A stretch of DNA of 45,573 bases from an uncultured Bacilli bacterium (GCA_934098745.1 CAKOPG010000012.1:1-45573), one strand, 5' to 3'. Counted from the first letter of the stretch, positions 25,937-35,981 are shown. The notes: generated by a model from the sequence alone, not told the origin. Numbers and translations are program-made.

Positions 25937-26839
25937 TTATATCTTTAAATATTTCTTAACCGCTTGATAACTACCAAACATACCTACTATTAAACCAATT
26001 AATAACAATAATCCTGAACTCCATAATATAAATGGATATGGTGCTACCAATTTACCTAAAGAAGCTGAGAATAATTCCCCACCTAAATAATTATATAAAG
26101 AATTATATCCATAAGCCATAATAACAATTGGAATTATAGCTCCAAAAAATCCAATAAAAGAGCCTTCTATAATAAATGGTATCTTAATAGACATATTTGA
26201 TGCTCCTACTAAACGCATAATTTCTATTTCCGTTTTTCTTGAGAAAATAGCCAATTTAATTGTATTTGCAATCAAGAAAGCCGTAACTAAAACTAAAGCG
26301 ATAACTCCACCAATACATATCTTTTCAATTACTCCAAAAATAGTAATTAAAGATTCGATATATTCCTCTCCAAAATTAACGGAAGATACATTATCTATTT
26401 TCTTTATTTTATCAGCTGTTTCCTTTATTTTTTCAATATCTTTTACCTTAACTTCATAACTATCAAGAAGTGGTATCGTATCATCTGTCCATGAATCTAT
26501 TATTAAAGCAAAACGATCATCCATTTCTTTAGTTTCCTCAGCATACTCCTTTTTTGATTTAAAACTAATATCTGCAATATTGTCAAGTCTACTTATATTT
26601 TCCTTCACTTGTTTTACTTGTTCTTCAGTTGTTTCACCCTTTAAAAATACAACAATAGATATATTACTACTAACATGCTTTGTCATATTTTCTACATTAT
26701 ATGATAAAACAATCGATATAGCTACAACTATTAAAGTTATTGTAATACAAGATATTGAAGCTAAAGACAAAGAAAAGTTTCTAATAACACTTTTAGCAGC
26801 ATCACGAAAATATCTACTTAAACTTCTAAACAACCTCAT
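25937..26839 (-). CDS. ftsX: Cell division protein FtsX
   Basis: This 300-residue protein has the FtsX topology: a cytosolic amphipathic start (LSRYFRDAAKSVIRN), a first membrane helix (SLASISCITITLIVVAISIV), an extracellular loop of about 120 residues, then three C-terminal helices. The IFSRKTEIEIMRLVGASNMSIKIPFIIEG motif is the FtsX coupling segment. With FtsE it forms the complex that activates peptidoglycan hydrolases at division or during elongation and sporulation. It overlaps ftsE by 14 bases. Confidence 0.93.
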   Translation of the reverse strand: MRLFRSLSRYFRDAAKSVIRNFSLSLASISCITITLIVVAISIVLSYNVENMTKHVSSNISIVVFLKGETTEEQVKQVKENISRLDNIADISFKSKKEYAEETKEMDDRFALIIDSWTDDTIPLLDSYEVKVKDIEKIKETADKIKKIDNVSSVNFGEEYIESLITIFGVIEKICIGGVIALVLVTAFLIANTIKLAIFSRKTEIEIMRLVGASNMSIKIPFIIEGSFIGFFGAIIPIVIMAYGYNSLYNYLGGELFSASLGKLVAPYPFILWSSGLLLLIGLIVGMFGSYQAVKKYLKI

Positions 26840-27518
26840 AATACTTACCTCTTTCGTAATCCTGAACTATCTTTCCTTCATTTAATACAATAACTCTCTT
26901 CTTCATTTTATTGACAATATCTCTATTATGTGTTGTCATAACTATCGTAGTGCCCATCTTATTAATATCGTCAAGTACCTTCATAATTCCCATACTCGTA
27001 TCTGGATCCAAATTACCCGTAGGCTCGTCACAAATAAGTAATTTTGGATTATTAACAATTGCTCTAGCTATGACAACTCTCTGTTGTTCTCCTCCAGAAA
27101 GTTGATCTGGATATTGACGAACTTTTCCCTTAAGTCCTACTAGTTCTAATACCTCCATTACCCTTTTATGTATTTTTCTTTTATCATAATCAAATACTTC
27201 CATAGCAAAAGCTACATTTTCATATACTGTAAGTCTAGGTAATAACTTAAAATCCTGAAAAACTACCCCTAGTTTTCTTCTAAGTATATATACTTTTCTA
27301 TCTTTCAATTTAGCAACATTAATGCCACCTATCATAATTGATCCCTTATCAGGTTTTTCTTCTCTATATAACATCTTAATTAAAGTTGATTTTCCCGAAC
27401 CAGAAGCCCCAATAATAAAGACAAAATCACCTTTAGAAATTGTCAAATCAACATCGTATAAAGCTACAGTACCAGTTTTATATGTTTTTTGAACATCGGT
27501 AATCCTTATCAAATCCAT
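26826..27518 (-). CDS. ftsE: Cell division ATP-binding protein FtsE
   Basis: This 230-residue ABC ATPase has Walker A GASGSGKST, the FQDFKLLPRLTVYENVAFA Q-loop typical of FtsE, signature LSGGEQQRV and Walker B LLICDEPTGNLDP. It partners FtsX, encoded directly downstream with overlapping ends. A TATAAT at 27547-27552 on the minus strand, preceded by TG (extended -10), is the likely promoter. Confidence 0.95.
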   Translation of the reverse strand: MDLIRITDVQKTYKTGTVALYDVDLTISKGDFVFIIGASGSGKSTLIKMLYREEKPDKGSIMIGGINVAKLKDRKVYILRRKLGVVFQDFKLLPRLTVYENVAFAMEVFDYDKRKIHKRVMEVLELVGLKGKVRQYPDQLSGGEQQRVVIARAIVNNPKLLICDEPTGNLDPDTSMGIMKVLDDINKMGTTIVMTTHNRDIVNKMKKRVIVLNEGKIVQDYERGKYYEVV

Positions 27519-27590
27519 AACTACACACCTACCTCTACATCTAACTATTATAACAAATAATATTTAATCATTAAACCCATTTACACAAAT

Positions 27591-28478
27591 TTACATATTT
27601 TTACAATTTTTCTTAACACTAGACTCATAAGTGTCAACAATCAAAAAGAAAGCCTTTTTATCAATTCCCAGTATCATTTCCTGCAATCTAACATATTCAA
27701 CCGTAGGTACTACACACATAAGCATCTTTCTCTTCTTATGTGTATACCCCCCTCTTACATCAAGCATTGTCACCTTATAATGTAAATTATCCGTAATATA
27801 ATCACACACTTCATATGGCTTTTCAGAAACAATATAAAATACCTTATTATCAGATATCCCTATTATAACTTTATCGACAATATAGGAAGATACCAATAAC
27901 GAAATCAAAGCATATATAGCTTTATCTGCTCCATATACAAAGCCTGAAGTTATTACTAGTATAGCATTGACAATTGTTGAAGCCTTACCTACACTAATAT
28001 GAAAATATTTTTGCATTATATCAAATATTACACAAAAACCTCCAGGACTAAATCCAGATTTTCGTACCAAACCCGAACTAAGTCCCATAAGTCCACCACC
28101 AAACACCATTAATAAAAATAAAGAAGTATCTTCCAAATCAATATGACGAGTAATAAGTGTCGTCGCAGATATAAATGATGGATAAACTAAAGTGACAAAT
28201 AACATTTTTATGGCATAATTATACCCAAAAAAGACAAGTCCTAACAAAAGACAACATAGACTAACTAATAAAATAATAATTGAATCATCCATTTTAACAT
28301 ATCTAGAAATAAGCAAAGCTAGTCCACTACTTCCTGTAGGAATTACTTCATATGGTGCAAAAAACAAATTATATGCAACAGCAGAAATTAATAACCCTAT
28401 CGCAAACAAAAAGATATTCTTACCAAAATTCTTCTTATGCAATCTATCTAATATTTTATTAACATCTTCTCTATTCAT
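27591..28478 (-). CDS. YitT family membrane protein (second copy)
   Basis: This has five or six membrane helices followed by a cytosolic DUF2179 domain of about 85 residues (VFYIVSEKPYEVCDYI ... VTMLDVRGGYTHKKRKMLMCVV). The glycine-rich GGGLMGLSSGLVRKSGFSPGGF loop is the family hallmark. The ATG at 28478 is chosen because AAGGAAG precedes it, and it overlaps the upstream paralogue by eight bases (ATGAATAG). At 295 residues it is of normal length. The function of YitT proteins is not established. Confidence 0.85.
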   Translation of the reverse strand: MNREDVNKILDRLHKKNFGKNIFLFAIGLLISAVAYNLFFAPYEVIPTGSSGLALLISRYVKMDDSIIILLVSLCCLLLGLVFFGYNYAIKMLFVTLVYPSFISATTLITRHIDLEDTSLFLLMVFGGGLMGLSSGLVRKSGFSPGGFCVIFDIMQKYFHISVGKASTIVNAILVITSGFVYGADKAIYALISLLVSSYIVDKVIIGISDNKVFYIVSEKPYEVCDYITDNLHYKVTMLDVRGGYTHKKRKMLMCVVPTVEYVRLQEMILGIDKKAFFLIVDTYESSVKKNCKNM

Positions 28479-29373
28479 AAGCATCTTCCTTATGTCGCAC
28501 TTCGTAAGAATCACACACTAAATAAAATATATCTTTATCTATTTCTCTTAAACCTTCTTTAATAATAAAATACATTTTTGTAGGAGCTACAGCCATAAGT
28601 AAAGTTTTTTTGCCATCTGAATATCCCCCTGAAGCATCAACAATAGTACACCCAACACCAGGTAATGACAATAAAAAGTCAAGTACCATATCATCCTTTT
28701 GTTTAGAAACCACAATATAGAAAGCTTTACTATTAGATATACCAAGCAAAATCTTATCCGTAGCTACAGAAATTAAATAAGCCACAACTATCGCATATAG
28801 AACAATCTTCCAAGGAAATACTATTTTACCTAAAGCAATAATTGCCACATTGACAAACATCATTGCACTACCCATTGATATTTTGGAATATTTACATACC
28901 AAGTTACCAATAACATCTGTCCCCCCTGTTGAAAAACCACTCTTATATATTAAACCATATCCTATACCAGCTATAATTCCTCCCATAACTGCTATAATTA
29001 TAAATTCCAAATCTCCCAAATCAATTAAATTTGTAACTTTTAAAGTAAGTTCAACAAATATTGGATATATCAATGCCCCCATTAATTGGTTTTTAACATC
29101 ATCTATCCCTAAAAAGAAATAACTAATTATCATTAATATAATATTAGCAGATAATATAAATACTGATGGATTAACCCCAAATTCACTTAAAACAATAGAT
29201 ATTCCACTTACGCCAAAACATACTATATTATATCTAAGAAAAAACAAATTAAAAGCAAATGCTACAATCAAACATCCAGATAAAAGCATTATATATCTTT
29301 TTAAAAGATTTTTCTTATTGATATCCTTAATTATTTTATTAATTCTTTCCCTTCTTAATCTTTTAAATATCAT
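28471..29373 (-). CDS. YitT family membrane protein (first copy)
   Basis: This is a paralogue of the next gene, with the same layout: membrane helices with GGIIAGIGYGLIYKSGFSTGGTDVIG, then a DUF2179 domain (AFYIVVSKQKDDMV ... CTIVDASGGYSDGKKTLLMAV). It starts three bases after the prfB stop, with GGAGG overlapping that stop, so it is in one operon with prfB. The two copies differ clearly in sequence, so the duplication is not recent. Confidence 0.85.
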   Translation of the reverse strand: MIFKRLRRERINKIIKDINKKNLLKRYIMLLSGCLIVAFAFNLFFLRYNIVCFGVSGISIVLSEFGVNPSVFILSANIILMIISYFFLGIDDVKNQLMGALIYPIFVELTLKVTNLIDLGDLEFIIIAVMGGIIAGIGYGLIYKSGFSTGGTDVIGNLVCKYSKISMGSAMMFVNVAIIALGKIVFPWKIVLYAIVVAYLISVATDKILLGISNSKAFYIVVSKQKDDMVLDFLLSLPGVGCTIVDASGGYSDGKKTLLMAVAPTKMYFIIKEGLREIDKDIFYLVCDSYEVRHKEDAYE

Positions 29374-29375
29374 TA

Positions 29376-30456
29376 TTACCTCCTAATATTCTTTTCTAAC
29401 ATATCCGCAATATCTCCATCTAATATCTTTAAAACATTACTACTTTCATACCCAGATATATTATCTTTAACTAAAGTATAAGGACACATTACATAACTTC
29501 TTTTAGCATTTCCAAAGCCAATACTTTCTTGTTTTCCTCTAATTTCATTAATCTCGTTATTCTTCTTTTCTAGTTCTAAATTATATAATTTACTCTTCAA
29601 AATATCTAAAGCTATTTGCTTATTCCTAATCTGACTTCTTTCATTTTGACAAGTAACCACAATACCTGTGGGAATATGGGTGATTCTAACCGCTGAATCC
29701 GTCGTATTAACTCCCTGTCCACCCGGTCCACTACTACGATAAATATCAACCCTTAAATCTGCCTCATTAATTGTTATTTGAACATTCTCATCAAATACTG
29801 GGGTTATTTCTACCGAAGCAAAAGAAGTATGTCGACGCTTATTCGCATCGTATGGACTAATTCTAACCAATCTATGTACTCCTCTTTCCCCTTTCAAATA
29901 ACCATAAGCATTATTTCCAAGCACCTTAATCATTACAGATTTATATCCTGCCTCATCTCCCGGTTGTTTATCTAATTCCATGTACTTATATCCCGCTTTA
30001 TCAAAATATCTAACATACATTCTATAAAGCATTAAAACCCAATCACAAGCCTCTGTACCACCAGCCCCAGAATGTATTTCCAATATACAATCATTTTTAT
30101 CATAAGGTAAAGATAAATATGTTTCTATTCGTAATTTAGATACATCACCAAAAATATCATTATATTCTTCTATCAATATCTGTAGTAATTCCTCATCAAT
30201 ATCCTCTGAAAGAATTTCAAGATTACCATCTATCTTTTTAACCAAATAGTCAATATGTTTAATTAAATTATCAAGATAATTCTTTTCTTTTAATAATTTA
30301 TCTTTATCATCACGATTCCAAAAATCAGAAGAATTAACTAATTCATCTAACTCTTTTAATCTCTCCTTTTTACTATCTACGTCAAAGAGACCTCCAAATA
30401 TCTTTAACAATATCTTGCATATCATTATATTTAATTCTTAATTCTCTCTTATCCAT
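29376..30456 (-). CDS. prfB: Peptide chain release factor 2, with programmed +1 frameshift
   Basis: RF2 releases peptides at UGA and UAA. The true start is the ATG at 30456 (preceded by GGTGATATGT), encoding MDKRELRIK to IWRSL, 24 codons ending at an in-frame TGA (30382-30384). Reading then shifts +1 at CTTTGAC to continue as DVDSKKERL. The catalytic GGQ is in SSGPGGQGVN. The stop-recognition motif reads SPY in RISPYDANKRRHTSF, where RF2 normally has SPF. The full product is about 359 residues. An operon with two yitT genes follows. Confidence 0.95.
30381..30395 (-). promoter_or_regulatory. Programmed +1 frameshift site of prfB
   Basis: On the minus strand the site reads TGGAGGTCTCTTTGAC: an internal Shine-Dalgarno GGAGG, a short spacer, the slippery CTT, the TGA stop and C. 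This is the autoregulatory arrangement in which low RF2 raises frameshifting at UGA. Confidence 0.93.
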
Positions 30457-30501
30457 ACATATCACCACTATCATTATACTATAAAATTAAAATAAACAAA
30501 A

Positions 30502-30525
30502 GAAAAAGAGATAATTATTTATCCC
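30502..30525 (-). terminator. Terminator of hpt
   Basis: GGGATAA and TTATCTC pair on the minus strand with one G-T wobble. TTTTTC follows. Confidence 0.55.
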
Positions 30526-30526
30526 A

Positions 30527-31048
30527 CTAATCTACATAACCAATATAATCTAAATTTCTAAGTTTATCATTATAATCAAGACCGTATCCTAAAACAAACT
30601 TATCTTCAATTGAAAAACCACAATAGTTAACATCAACATCCATTACTCTTCTTTCTTTTTTATCTAAAAGAGTACATATCTTTAAAGAAGATGGTTTCTT
30701 TGTTAATAAATATTCAGATAAACTTGCTAAAGTTCTACCACTATCAATAATATCCTCAACAATTAAAACATCACGTCCTGATATATCAGTTGATATATCT
30801 AATAAAAAGTTAACCTTCCCGCTAGATACCCTACTATTGCCATAACTACTAACTTTCATAAAATCCATTATAACATCACATTCCGTAATCTCTTTTGATA
30901 AGTCAATAGCAAAATAAGAAGCCCCTTTTAAAATACAAATCAAAACTAATTCTTTCCCTTTATAATCATCAGATATCTGTCTCGCTAACTCCTTAATACG
31001 CTTATGCAATTCATCCGATGAAATTAATACTTTAATATTATCCCTCAT
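30527..31048 (-). CDS. hpt: Hypoxanthine phosphoribosyltransferase
   Basis: This salvages hypoxanthine or guanine to IMP or GMP using PRPP. The PRPP-binding loop is VLIVEDIIDSGRTL. LICILKGASYFAIDL and VSSYGNSRVSSGKV are the flexible-loop and substrate segments of HPRT, and DYNDKLRNLDYIG closes the domain. The ATG at 31048 is chosen because GAGGTTAATT lies before it; the open frame upstream is untranslated. At 173 residues it has normal length. It has its own promoter and terminator. Confidence 0.94.
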   Translation of the reverse strand: MRDNIKVLISSDELHKRIKELARQISDDYKGKELVLICILKGASYFAIDLSKEITECDVIMDFMKVSSYGNSRVSSGKVNFLLDISTDISGRDVLIVEDIIDSGRTLASLSEYLLTKKPSSLKICTLLDKKERRVMDVDVNYCGFSIEDKFVLGYGLDYNDKLRNLDYIGYVD

Positions 31049-31088
31049 AATTAACCTCACTAACTTCAAAAATAAAAAAGATATTTTA

Positions 31089-31117
31089 ATTATAACAAAT
31101 GCTAAATCATATATCAA
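31089..31117 (-). promoter_or_regulatory. Promoter of hpt
   Basis: On the minus strand TTGATA (31112-31117) and TATAAT (31089-31094) are 17 bases apart. Confidence 0.7.
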
Positions 31118-31118
31118 G

Positions 31119-31150
31119 AAAAAAATAATAATTATAAAGAACTATTATTT
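31119..31150 (-). terminator. Terminator of the ftsK-ygjV unit
   Basis: AAAAAATAATA arms flank an A/T loop and T7 follows on the minus strand. The stem is A/T only and overlaps the ygjV stop. Confidence 0.5.
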
Positions 31151-31629
31151 TTTTTAGTAACTAAGATTATAACATTTGAAATTATTAAAATTCCTGCTGC
31201 CAAGGCTCCAGCATAACTGTGACAAAAAACATCATAAATAAGCCATAATAAATATGTAAGTATTCCAAGAAAGACAACCTTTTTACCATGATATGTCAAT
31301 GCATAACCATCACATAACGATGCTAACACTGCAAATAACGACCATTTGGTATTATAACTAAATGTACTAATAATTATATATATTGGTAAAGTATAAAGAA
31401 ATGTCTTCTTATCATCTTTAAATTTAATATATAAATAATCTCTAAAAAGTTCAAAAACTACAACTAAAAGACCAGTCCAAGCTTCCAAAAAAGCATAGCT
31501 TAAAATAAAGAAAGCACATGCAAGAACCTGTAGGTATAGTATTTTATCATTCTTATTTTTCCAATAACTAATTATAAGTATTGTCCATGCAATAACAGCA
31601 AATAACTGTGCTAAATAAAATCTTATCAT
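31132..31629 (-). CDS. YgjV family inner membrane protein
   Basis: This 165-residue, very hydrophobic protein has five or six membrane helices. It has the family pattern AWTILIISYWKNKNDKILYLQVLACAFFILSYAFLEAWTGLLVVVFELFRDYLY and a later conserved CDGYAL. YgjV/Imp-YgjV proteins have no established function. It starts 20 bases after the ftsK stop, with GGTGAAC before ATG, so it is probably cotranscribed with ftsK. Confidence 0.75.
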   Translation of the reverse strand: MIRFYLAQLFAVIAWTILIISYWKNKNDKILYLQVLACAFFILSYAFLEAWTGLLVVVFELFRDYLYIKFKDDKKTFLYTLPIYIIISTFSYNTKWSLFAVLASLCDGYALTYHGKKVVFLGILTYLLWLIYDVFCHSYAGALAAGILIISNVIILVTKKNNSSL

Positions 31630-31649
31630 CAGTTCACCAATGAAATTAT

Positions 31650-33878
31650 CTACTCATCATCCATAGGTTTTTCAAGTTTAACTAAAACTTCACGTGGTTT
31701 AGAACCATTTTGTGGTCCAATAATTCCTCTTTCTTCAAGTAAATCTATTATTCTTGCTGCTCTATTATATCCAAGTCTAAACTTTCTTTGAATTAATGAA
31801 GCACTAATTTTTCCTGTACTTACCGCAAAATCCACTACTTCATTGTATATTGGATCATCATATTCTTCCTGTGAAGCATAACCATCACTATCCGGAATAC
31901 TATTACCACCATCATTGCCACTCTTATCTATTGTTAAAGTTTCATCATATATTGCTTTCTGTTGACTAATCGTATAATCTACTAATTTTTGAATTTCTTC
32001 TTCAGATACATAGGCTCCCTGTACTCTCATTGGAATACTTTCACCCATTGGCAAGAATAACATATCACCCTTACCTAACAATTTTTCTGCTCCTCCCATA
32101 TCCAAAATAGTTCTTGAATCTATTTGAGAAGAAACAGCAAAACTTATCCTTGATGGAATATTAGCCTTAACAACACCAGTAATAATATCAGTTGATGGTC
32201 TTTGAGTAGCAACAATCAAATGAATACCAGCTGCTCTAGCCATCTGTGTAATTCTCATAATTGAATCTTCTACCTCTTTTGCTGCTACTAACATCAAATC
32301 GGCTAACTCATCAATAATAACAACTATATATGGTAATTTTTGATATTCTGTATGTGTTTCACAAAACTTATTATAAGCTGTAATATTTTTATTTTTAGTA
32401 TGTTCTAATAATTCATACCTTCTCTCCATCTCACCAACTATATTTTTAAGAGCAATAGAAGCTTTCTTAGCATCCGTAACGACAGGTGATAAAAGATGTG
32501 GTACTCCATTATACATCGAGAATTCTACCTTTTTAGGATCTACTAAAACTAGTTTAACCTGATCAGGTTTTGTTCTCATAAGAATTGAAGCAATTATACA
32601 GTTAATACAAACTGATTTACCACTACCGGTAGAACCAGCAACTAATAAATGGGGTGTTGAATTAATCTCACACCATTTAACTTTACCCATAATATCTTTT
32701 CCAAGACCAACAGCTAAAAGTGTCTTGTCATTAACTTCTGGCATGGCACTCAAAACCTCTTTAAAAGAAACACTGGCATTAACCTTATTAGGAAGTTCTA
32801 TACCTATTGTATTCTTACCCGGTATCGGTGCCTGTATTCTAACATCCTTCGCTGCCATAGCTAAAGCCATTTCTCTTTGAATACCTAAAAGTTTATTAAC
32901 CTTCGTACCTGCTTTTAGATCAAGTTCATATTGCGTAACCGTAGGTCCAATATTAACTTGTACAATTTTTCCCGATATTTCAAAAACCTTTAAAATATCT
33001 TCTAATTTCTGAATATTAGCCTTTGCTGTAGTTTCATTTTCTTTACTACTAACATTTTTAACTGTCTTAAGCATACTTAAAGATGGTAATTTATAATCAG
33101 TATTTTTAACAACCTCTTTTTCTTCTACCGAAGAAACTATCGTATCTTTATCAGGAAGTTTCTTAATTGGAATATCCGCATCGACTACTTCCTCCTTTTC
33201 TTCTTTCTTACCAGTAAGTTCGGAAAGCGAAGAAATAACTACTCGGTTATCTGGAACAACTTCTTCATTACCAGTTACTTTAACTAAAGTTTCTTCATCT
33301 GATTCATTCTTTTCTTCTTTCTTCTTTTTAAAATTAAATAACTTAATTTTTGAAAGAGTTCCAAACAATGATGTATTTAAAGCTAATATTAATCCTAAAA
33401 TTATCAATGTAATAATTACTATTATCATCCCATCGGCAAATGCCCAATTAAAAATATACGCCAAAATAGCCCCAACCATTCCGCCACCACAATTTTTAAT
33501 AATATCCGCTGACTTAAATGATAACATTACATTTCTAAAAGTTTCTTTAATCAAATCTATTCCTACTATTTTATCAACATACTCTTTATGTAATAAAGTC
33601 AAAATAGCAACGGCTATTAAATATATTCCAATAGAAGTACGTGATACCATCTTAGGGCTTTTTCTCTTAACAATTAAATAAACGCCTAAAGCCATAAAAA
33701 CTAGCATCAACCAAAACCATGCTATTCCTACTAAAAAAACAGCAAAACTTCTAATAAAATTACCTGCTCTTCCATAGCCAAGCATTCCAATAATTGAAAA
33801 TAGTATTAAAACTACTCCAATTATCTCATTACTATATTCAAATTTTTCTTTTTCCTTTTTCTGTTTTTTCTTTGCCAT
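31650..33878 (-). CDS. ftsK: DNA translocase FtsK/SpoIIIE
   Basis: This membrane-anchored DNA pump clears chromosomes from the septum; in spore formers the same family moves DNA into the forespore. Four N-terminal membrane helices (residues about 20-180) are followed by an acidic and basic linker. The motor has Walker A AGSTGSGKSVCIN near residue 415, then VDPKKVEFSMYNGVPHLL, a Walker B YIVVIIDELADLM and ATQRPSTDIITG. The C-terminal gamma domain (YNEVVDFAVSTGKISASL ... RLGYNRAARIIDLLEERG) binds orienting DNA sites. At 742 residues it is a normal SpoIIIE/FtsK length. Sequence alone does not separate the two roles. Confidence 0.95.
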   Translation of the reverse strand: MAKKKQKKEKEKFEYSNEIIGVVLILFSIIGMLGYGRAGNFIRSFAVFLVGIAWFWLMLVFMALGVYLIVKRKSPKMVSRTSIGIYLIAVAILTLLHKEYVDKIVGIDLIKETFRNVMLSFKSADIIKNCGGGMVGAILAYIFNWAFADGMIIVIITLIILGLILALNTSLFGTLSKIKLFNFKKKKEEKNESDEETLVKVTGNEEVVPDNRVVISSLSELTGKKEEKEEVVDADIPIKKLPDKDTIVSSVEEKEVVKNTDYKLPSLSMLKTVKNVSSKENETTAKANIQKLEDILKVFEISGKIVQVNIGPTVTQYELDLKAGTKVNKLLGIQREMALAMAAKDVRIQAPIPGKNTIGIELPNKVNASVSFKEVLSAMPEVNDKTLLAVGLGKDIMGKVKWCEINSTPHLLVAGSTGSGKSVCINCIIASILMRTKPDQVKLVLVDPKKVEFSMYNGVPHLLSPVVTDAKKASIALKNIVGEMERRYELLEHTKNKNITAYNKFCETHTEYQKLPYIVVIIDELADLMLVAAKEVEDSIMRITQMARAAGIHLIVATQRPSTDIITGVVKANIPSRISFAVSSQIDSRTILDMGGAEKLLGKGDMLFLPMGESIPMRVQGAYVSEEEIQKLVDYTISQQKAIYDETLTIDKSGNDGGNSIPDSDGYASQEEYDDPIYNEVVDFAVSTGKISASLIQRKFRLGYNRAARIIDLLEERGIIGPQNGSKPREVLVKLEKPMDDE

Positions 33879-33901
33879 GTCAGTACCTCACTTATATTAA
33901 A

Positions 33902-33930
33902 ATTATAGCATTCTTCTAACTCTTTGTAAA
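33902..33930 (-). promoter_or_regulatory. Promoter of ftsK
   Basis: On the minus strand TTTACA (33925-33930) and TATAAT (33902-33907) are 17 bases apart. Confidence 0.7.
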
Positions 33931-34079
33931 GAAATAATCCCTTATTTTATAACATTTAACATTCTGTTAAAGTTTCACTTTAGTCATACTTAAACACTAC
34001 CACTTATTAAGTATATTGTCAAGATAAATTAATACATTTGTTTGTTACTTACACTAAATATATTTTTTTAAATACAGCA

Positions 34080-34118
34080 AAAATATGTTATCAACATGAT
34101 TTGTTGATAACATATTTT
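34080..34118 (-). terminator. Terminator of asnB
   Basis: Sixteen-base perfect arms, AAAATATGTTATCAAC and GTTGATAACATATTTT, flank a seven-base loop. A T-run follows on the minus strand. It overlaps the stop codon. Confidence 0.85.
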
Positions 34119-35934
34119 ACCTCTTAACAAAATATTCTTGATACCAAACTAAAAATGAATAAATTGCCCATATCTTCCTACTGTTATCTCTCTTACCACT
34201 TCTATGTTGAGAAAGTAACCTAACTATTTTTTTAGTATTGAAGAACTCATCAGCTTCACTAAACATCTTATATAGCATATTATATATATCTTCATCCTTT
34301 ATCCATTCCCTAATTGGAACCGGAAAACCTAACTTCTTTTTACTTGCCCACTTATCATCTAAAGTCTCTTTACATACTTGCCTAAAAGCATACTTTGTTT
34401 CATTACCAACAATCTTATACTTAGAAGGCATATTGATAACATTATCAATAAGATGTCTATCCAAAAACGGTACTCTTACTTCTAACGAATTTGCCATACT
34501 CATCTTATCAGCCTTTAAAAGAATATCGCCAATTAACCAAAAATTAAAATCAATATATTGCATCTTAGCAACATCATCATAATTTTTAATCTTATCATAA
34601 TAAGGTTTAGTTAATTCTCTAAAAGTTCTCTTGTCCTTATAACTAATTATCTTATCCGCATCTCTTGGTTCAAATATAAAAGCATTACCTACATATCTAT
34701 CCTCTAATTTTTTACTTCTTCTTACCAAGAAATTAAATCCCGTATAATTTCTAAAAGGATATGCTAGTATTCCTATTACTCTTCTTATAAAATATGGAAT
34801 TTTATTATACCAACTAACTGAATATGGTTCATGATATATATTATATCCCCCAAATATTTCATCCGCTCCCTCTCCAGACAAAGCTACTTTAACATGTTGG
34901 CTCGCAATATTAGCAACAAAGTATAAAGCTGCTGCCGAAGGATCAGCTAAAGGTTCATCCATATAATACTGAATATCAGAAAATTTAGCAAAATACTCTT
35001 CCTTACTAATCTTTTTATTAATATTTTTTACTCCGATTTTCTCACTCAAATCAACAGCATAATCTATTTCACTATATTTTTTATTGTCATAGCCTACAGT
35101 AAAAGTCTTATCTACATCACTAAGTGTAGCAATAATTGAAGAATCTACCCCACTAGAAAGAAAACTTCCAACTTCAACATCACTAATTTTATGATATTTT
35201 ATTGATTCATTTAATTCTTTCCTGATAATATCCTTCCATTCATCTAAACTCTTACTATCATCATTTTTAATCTCAAGCTCATAATATTTTTCAATACTTA
35301 AATTACCATCTTTATATGTAAAATAATGTCCTGGTCTCAATTTAAAAACATTCTTAAAAAAAGTATCTTCTGAAACACTATATTGAAAAGTTAAATACTG
35401 TTTTAACATATCTCTATTTAACTCTTTCTTAAAATTAGGATGTCCTAAAAAAGCCTTTATTTCCGAACCAAACATAAATTCTTTATCATCCTTATAGTAA
35501 TACATCGGTTTTATACCATAAAAATCTCTTGCCCCAAATAAACTCTTTTCATTAGTATCATAAATTACAAAAGAAAACATCCCTCTTAACCTATTTAAAA
35601 TACCACTCCCATATTCTTCATAACCGTGCAAAATAACTTCAGTATCCGTCTCTGTACTAAATATATGTCCTTTATCAACTAATTCTTTTCTAATTTCTTG
35701 ATAATTATAAATCTCTCCATTAAATATTATTACCTTATCATTATTTTCATTATATATAGGTTGCGATCCCCCATCCAAATCAATTATTGATAGTCTACGA
35801 AATCCTAAAGCACATTCATCTCCTATATAGTATCCTGAACTATCTGGACCTCTATGAGAAATAATATCTGCCATATTTTTAATTATCTTTTTTTTACCTT
35901 TTGTTTTATCTATAAAACCTACAAATCCACACAT
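34117..35934 (-). CDS. asnB: Asparagine synthetase (glutamine-hydrolysing)
   Basis: The catalytic Cys2 (MCGFVGF) and the HRGPDSSGYY and NGEIYNYQEI motifs form the N-terminal glutaminase domain. The synthetase domain carries the PP-loop LSSGVDSSIIATLSD near residue 258 and SGEGADEIFGGY, with KADKMSMANSLEVRVPFLD further on. It makes asparagine from aspartate, glutamine and ATP. At 605 residues it resembles the AsnB/AsnO group. The gene is monocistronic and divergent from agrB across 259 bases. No T-box leader is visible. Confidence 0.92.
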   Translation of the reverse strand: MCGFVGFIDKTKGKKKIIKNMADIISHRGPDSSGYYIGDECALGFRRLSIIDLDGGSQPIYNENNDKVIIFNGEIYNYQEIRKELVDKGHIFSTETDTEVILHGYEEYGSGILNRLRGMFSFVIYDTNEKSLFGARDFYGIKPMYYYKDDKEFMFGSEIKAFLGHPNFKKELNRDMLKQYLTFQYSVSEDTFFKNVFKLRPGHYFTYKDGNLSIEKYYELEIKNDDSKSLDEWKDIIRKELNESIKYHKISDVEVGSFLSSGVDSSIIATLSDVDKTFTVGYDNKKYSEIDYAVDLSEKIGVKNINKKISKEEYFAKFSDIQYYMDEPLADPSAAALYFVANIASQHVKVALSGEGADEIFGGYNIYHEPYSVSWYNKIPYFIRRVIGILAYPFRNYTGFNFLVRRSKKLEDRYVGNAFIFEPRDADKIISYKDKRTFRELTKPYYDKIKNYDDVAKMQYIDFNFWLIGDILLKADKMSMANSLEVRVPFLDRHLIDNVINMPSKYKIVGNETKYAFRQVCKETLDDKWASKKKLGFPVPIREWIKDEDIYNMLYKMFSEADEFFNTKKIVRLLSQHRSGKRDNSRKIWAIYSFLVWYQEYFVKR

Positions 35935-35952
35935 ATTATCTACCTCTCATTA

Positions 35953-35981
35953 AGTATAACAAATTATTACCATTTTTACAA
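35953..35981 (-). promoter_or_regulatory. Promoter of asnB
   Basis: On the minus strand TTGTAA (35976-35981) and TATACT (35953-35958) are 17 bases apart, just upstream of the start. Confidence 0.6.
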
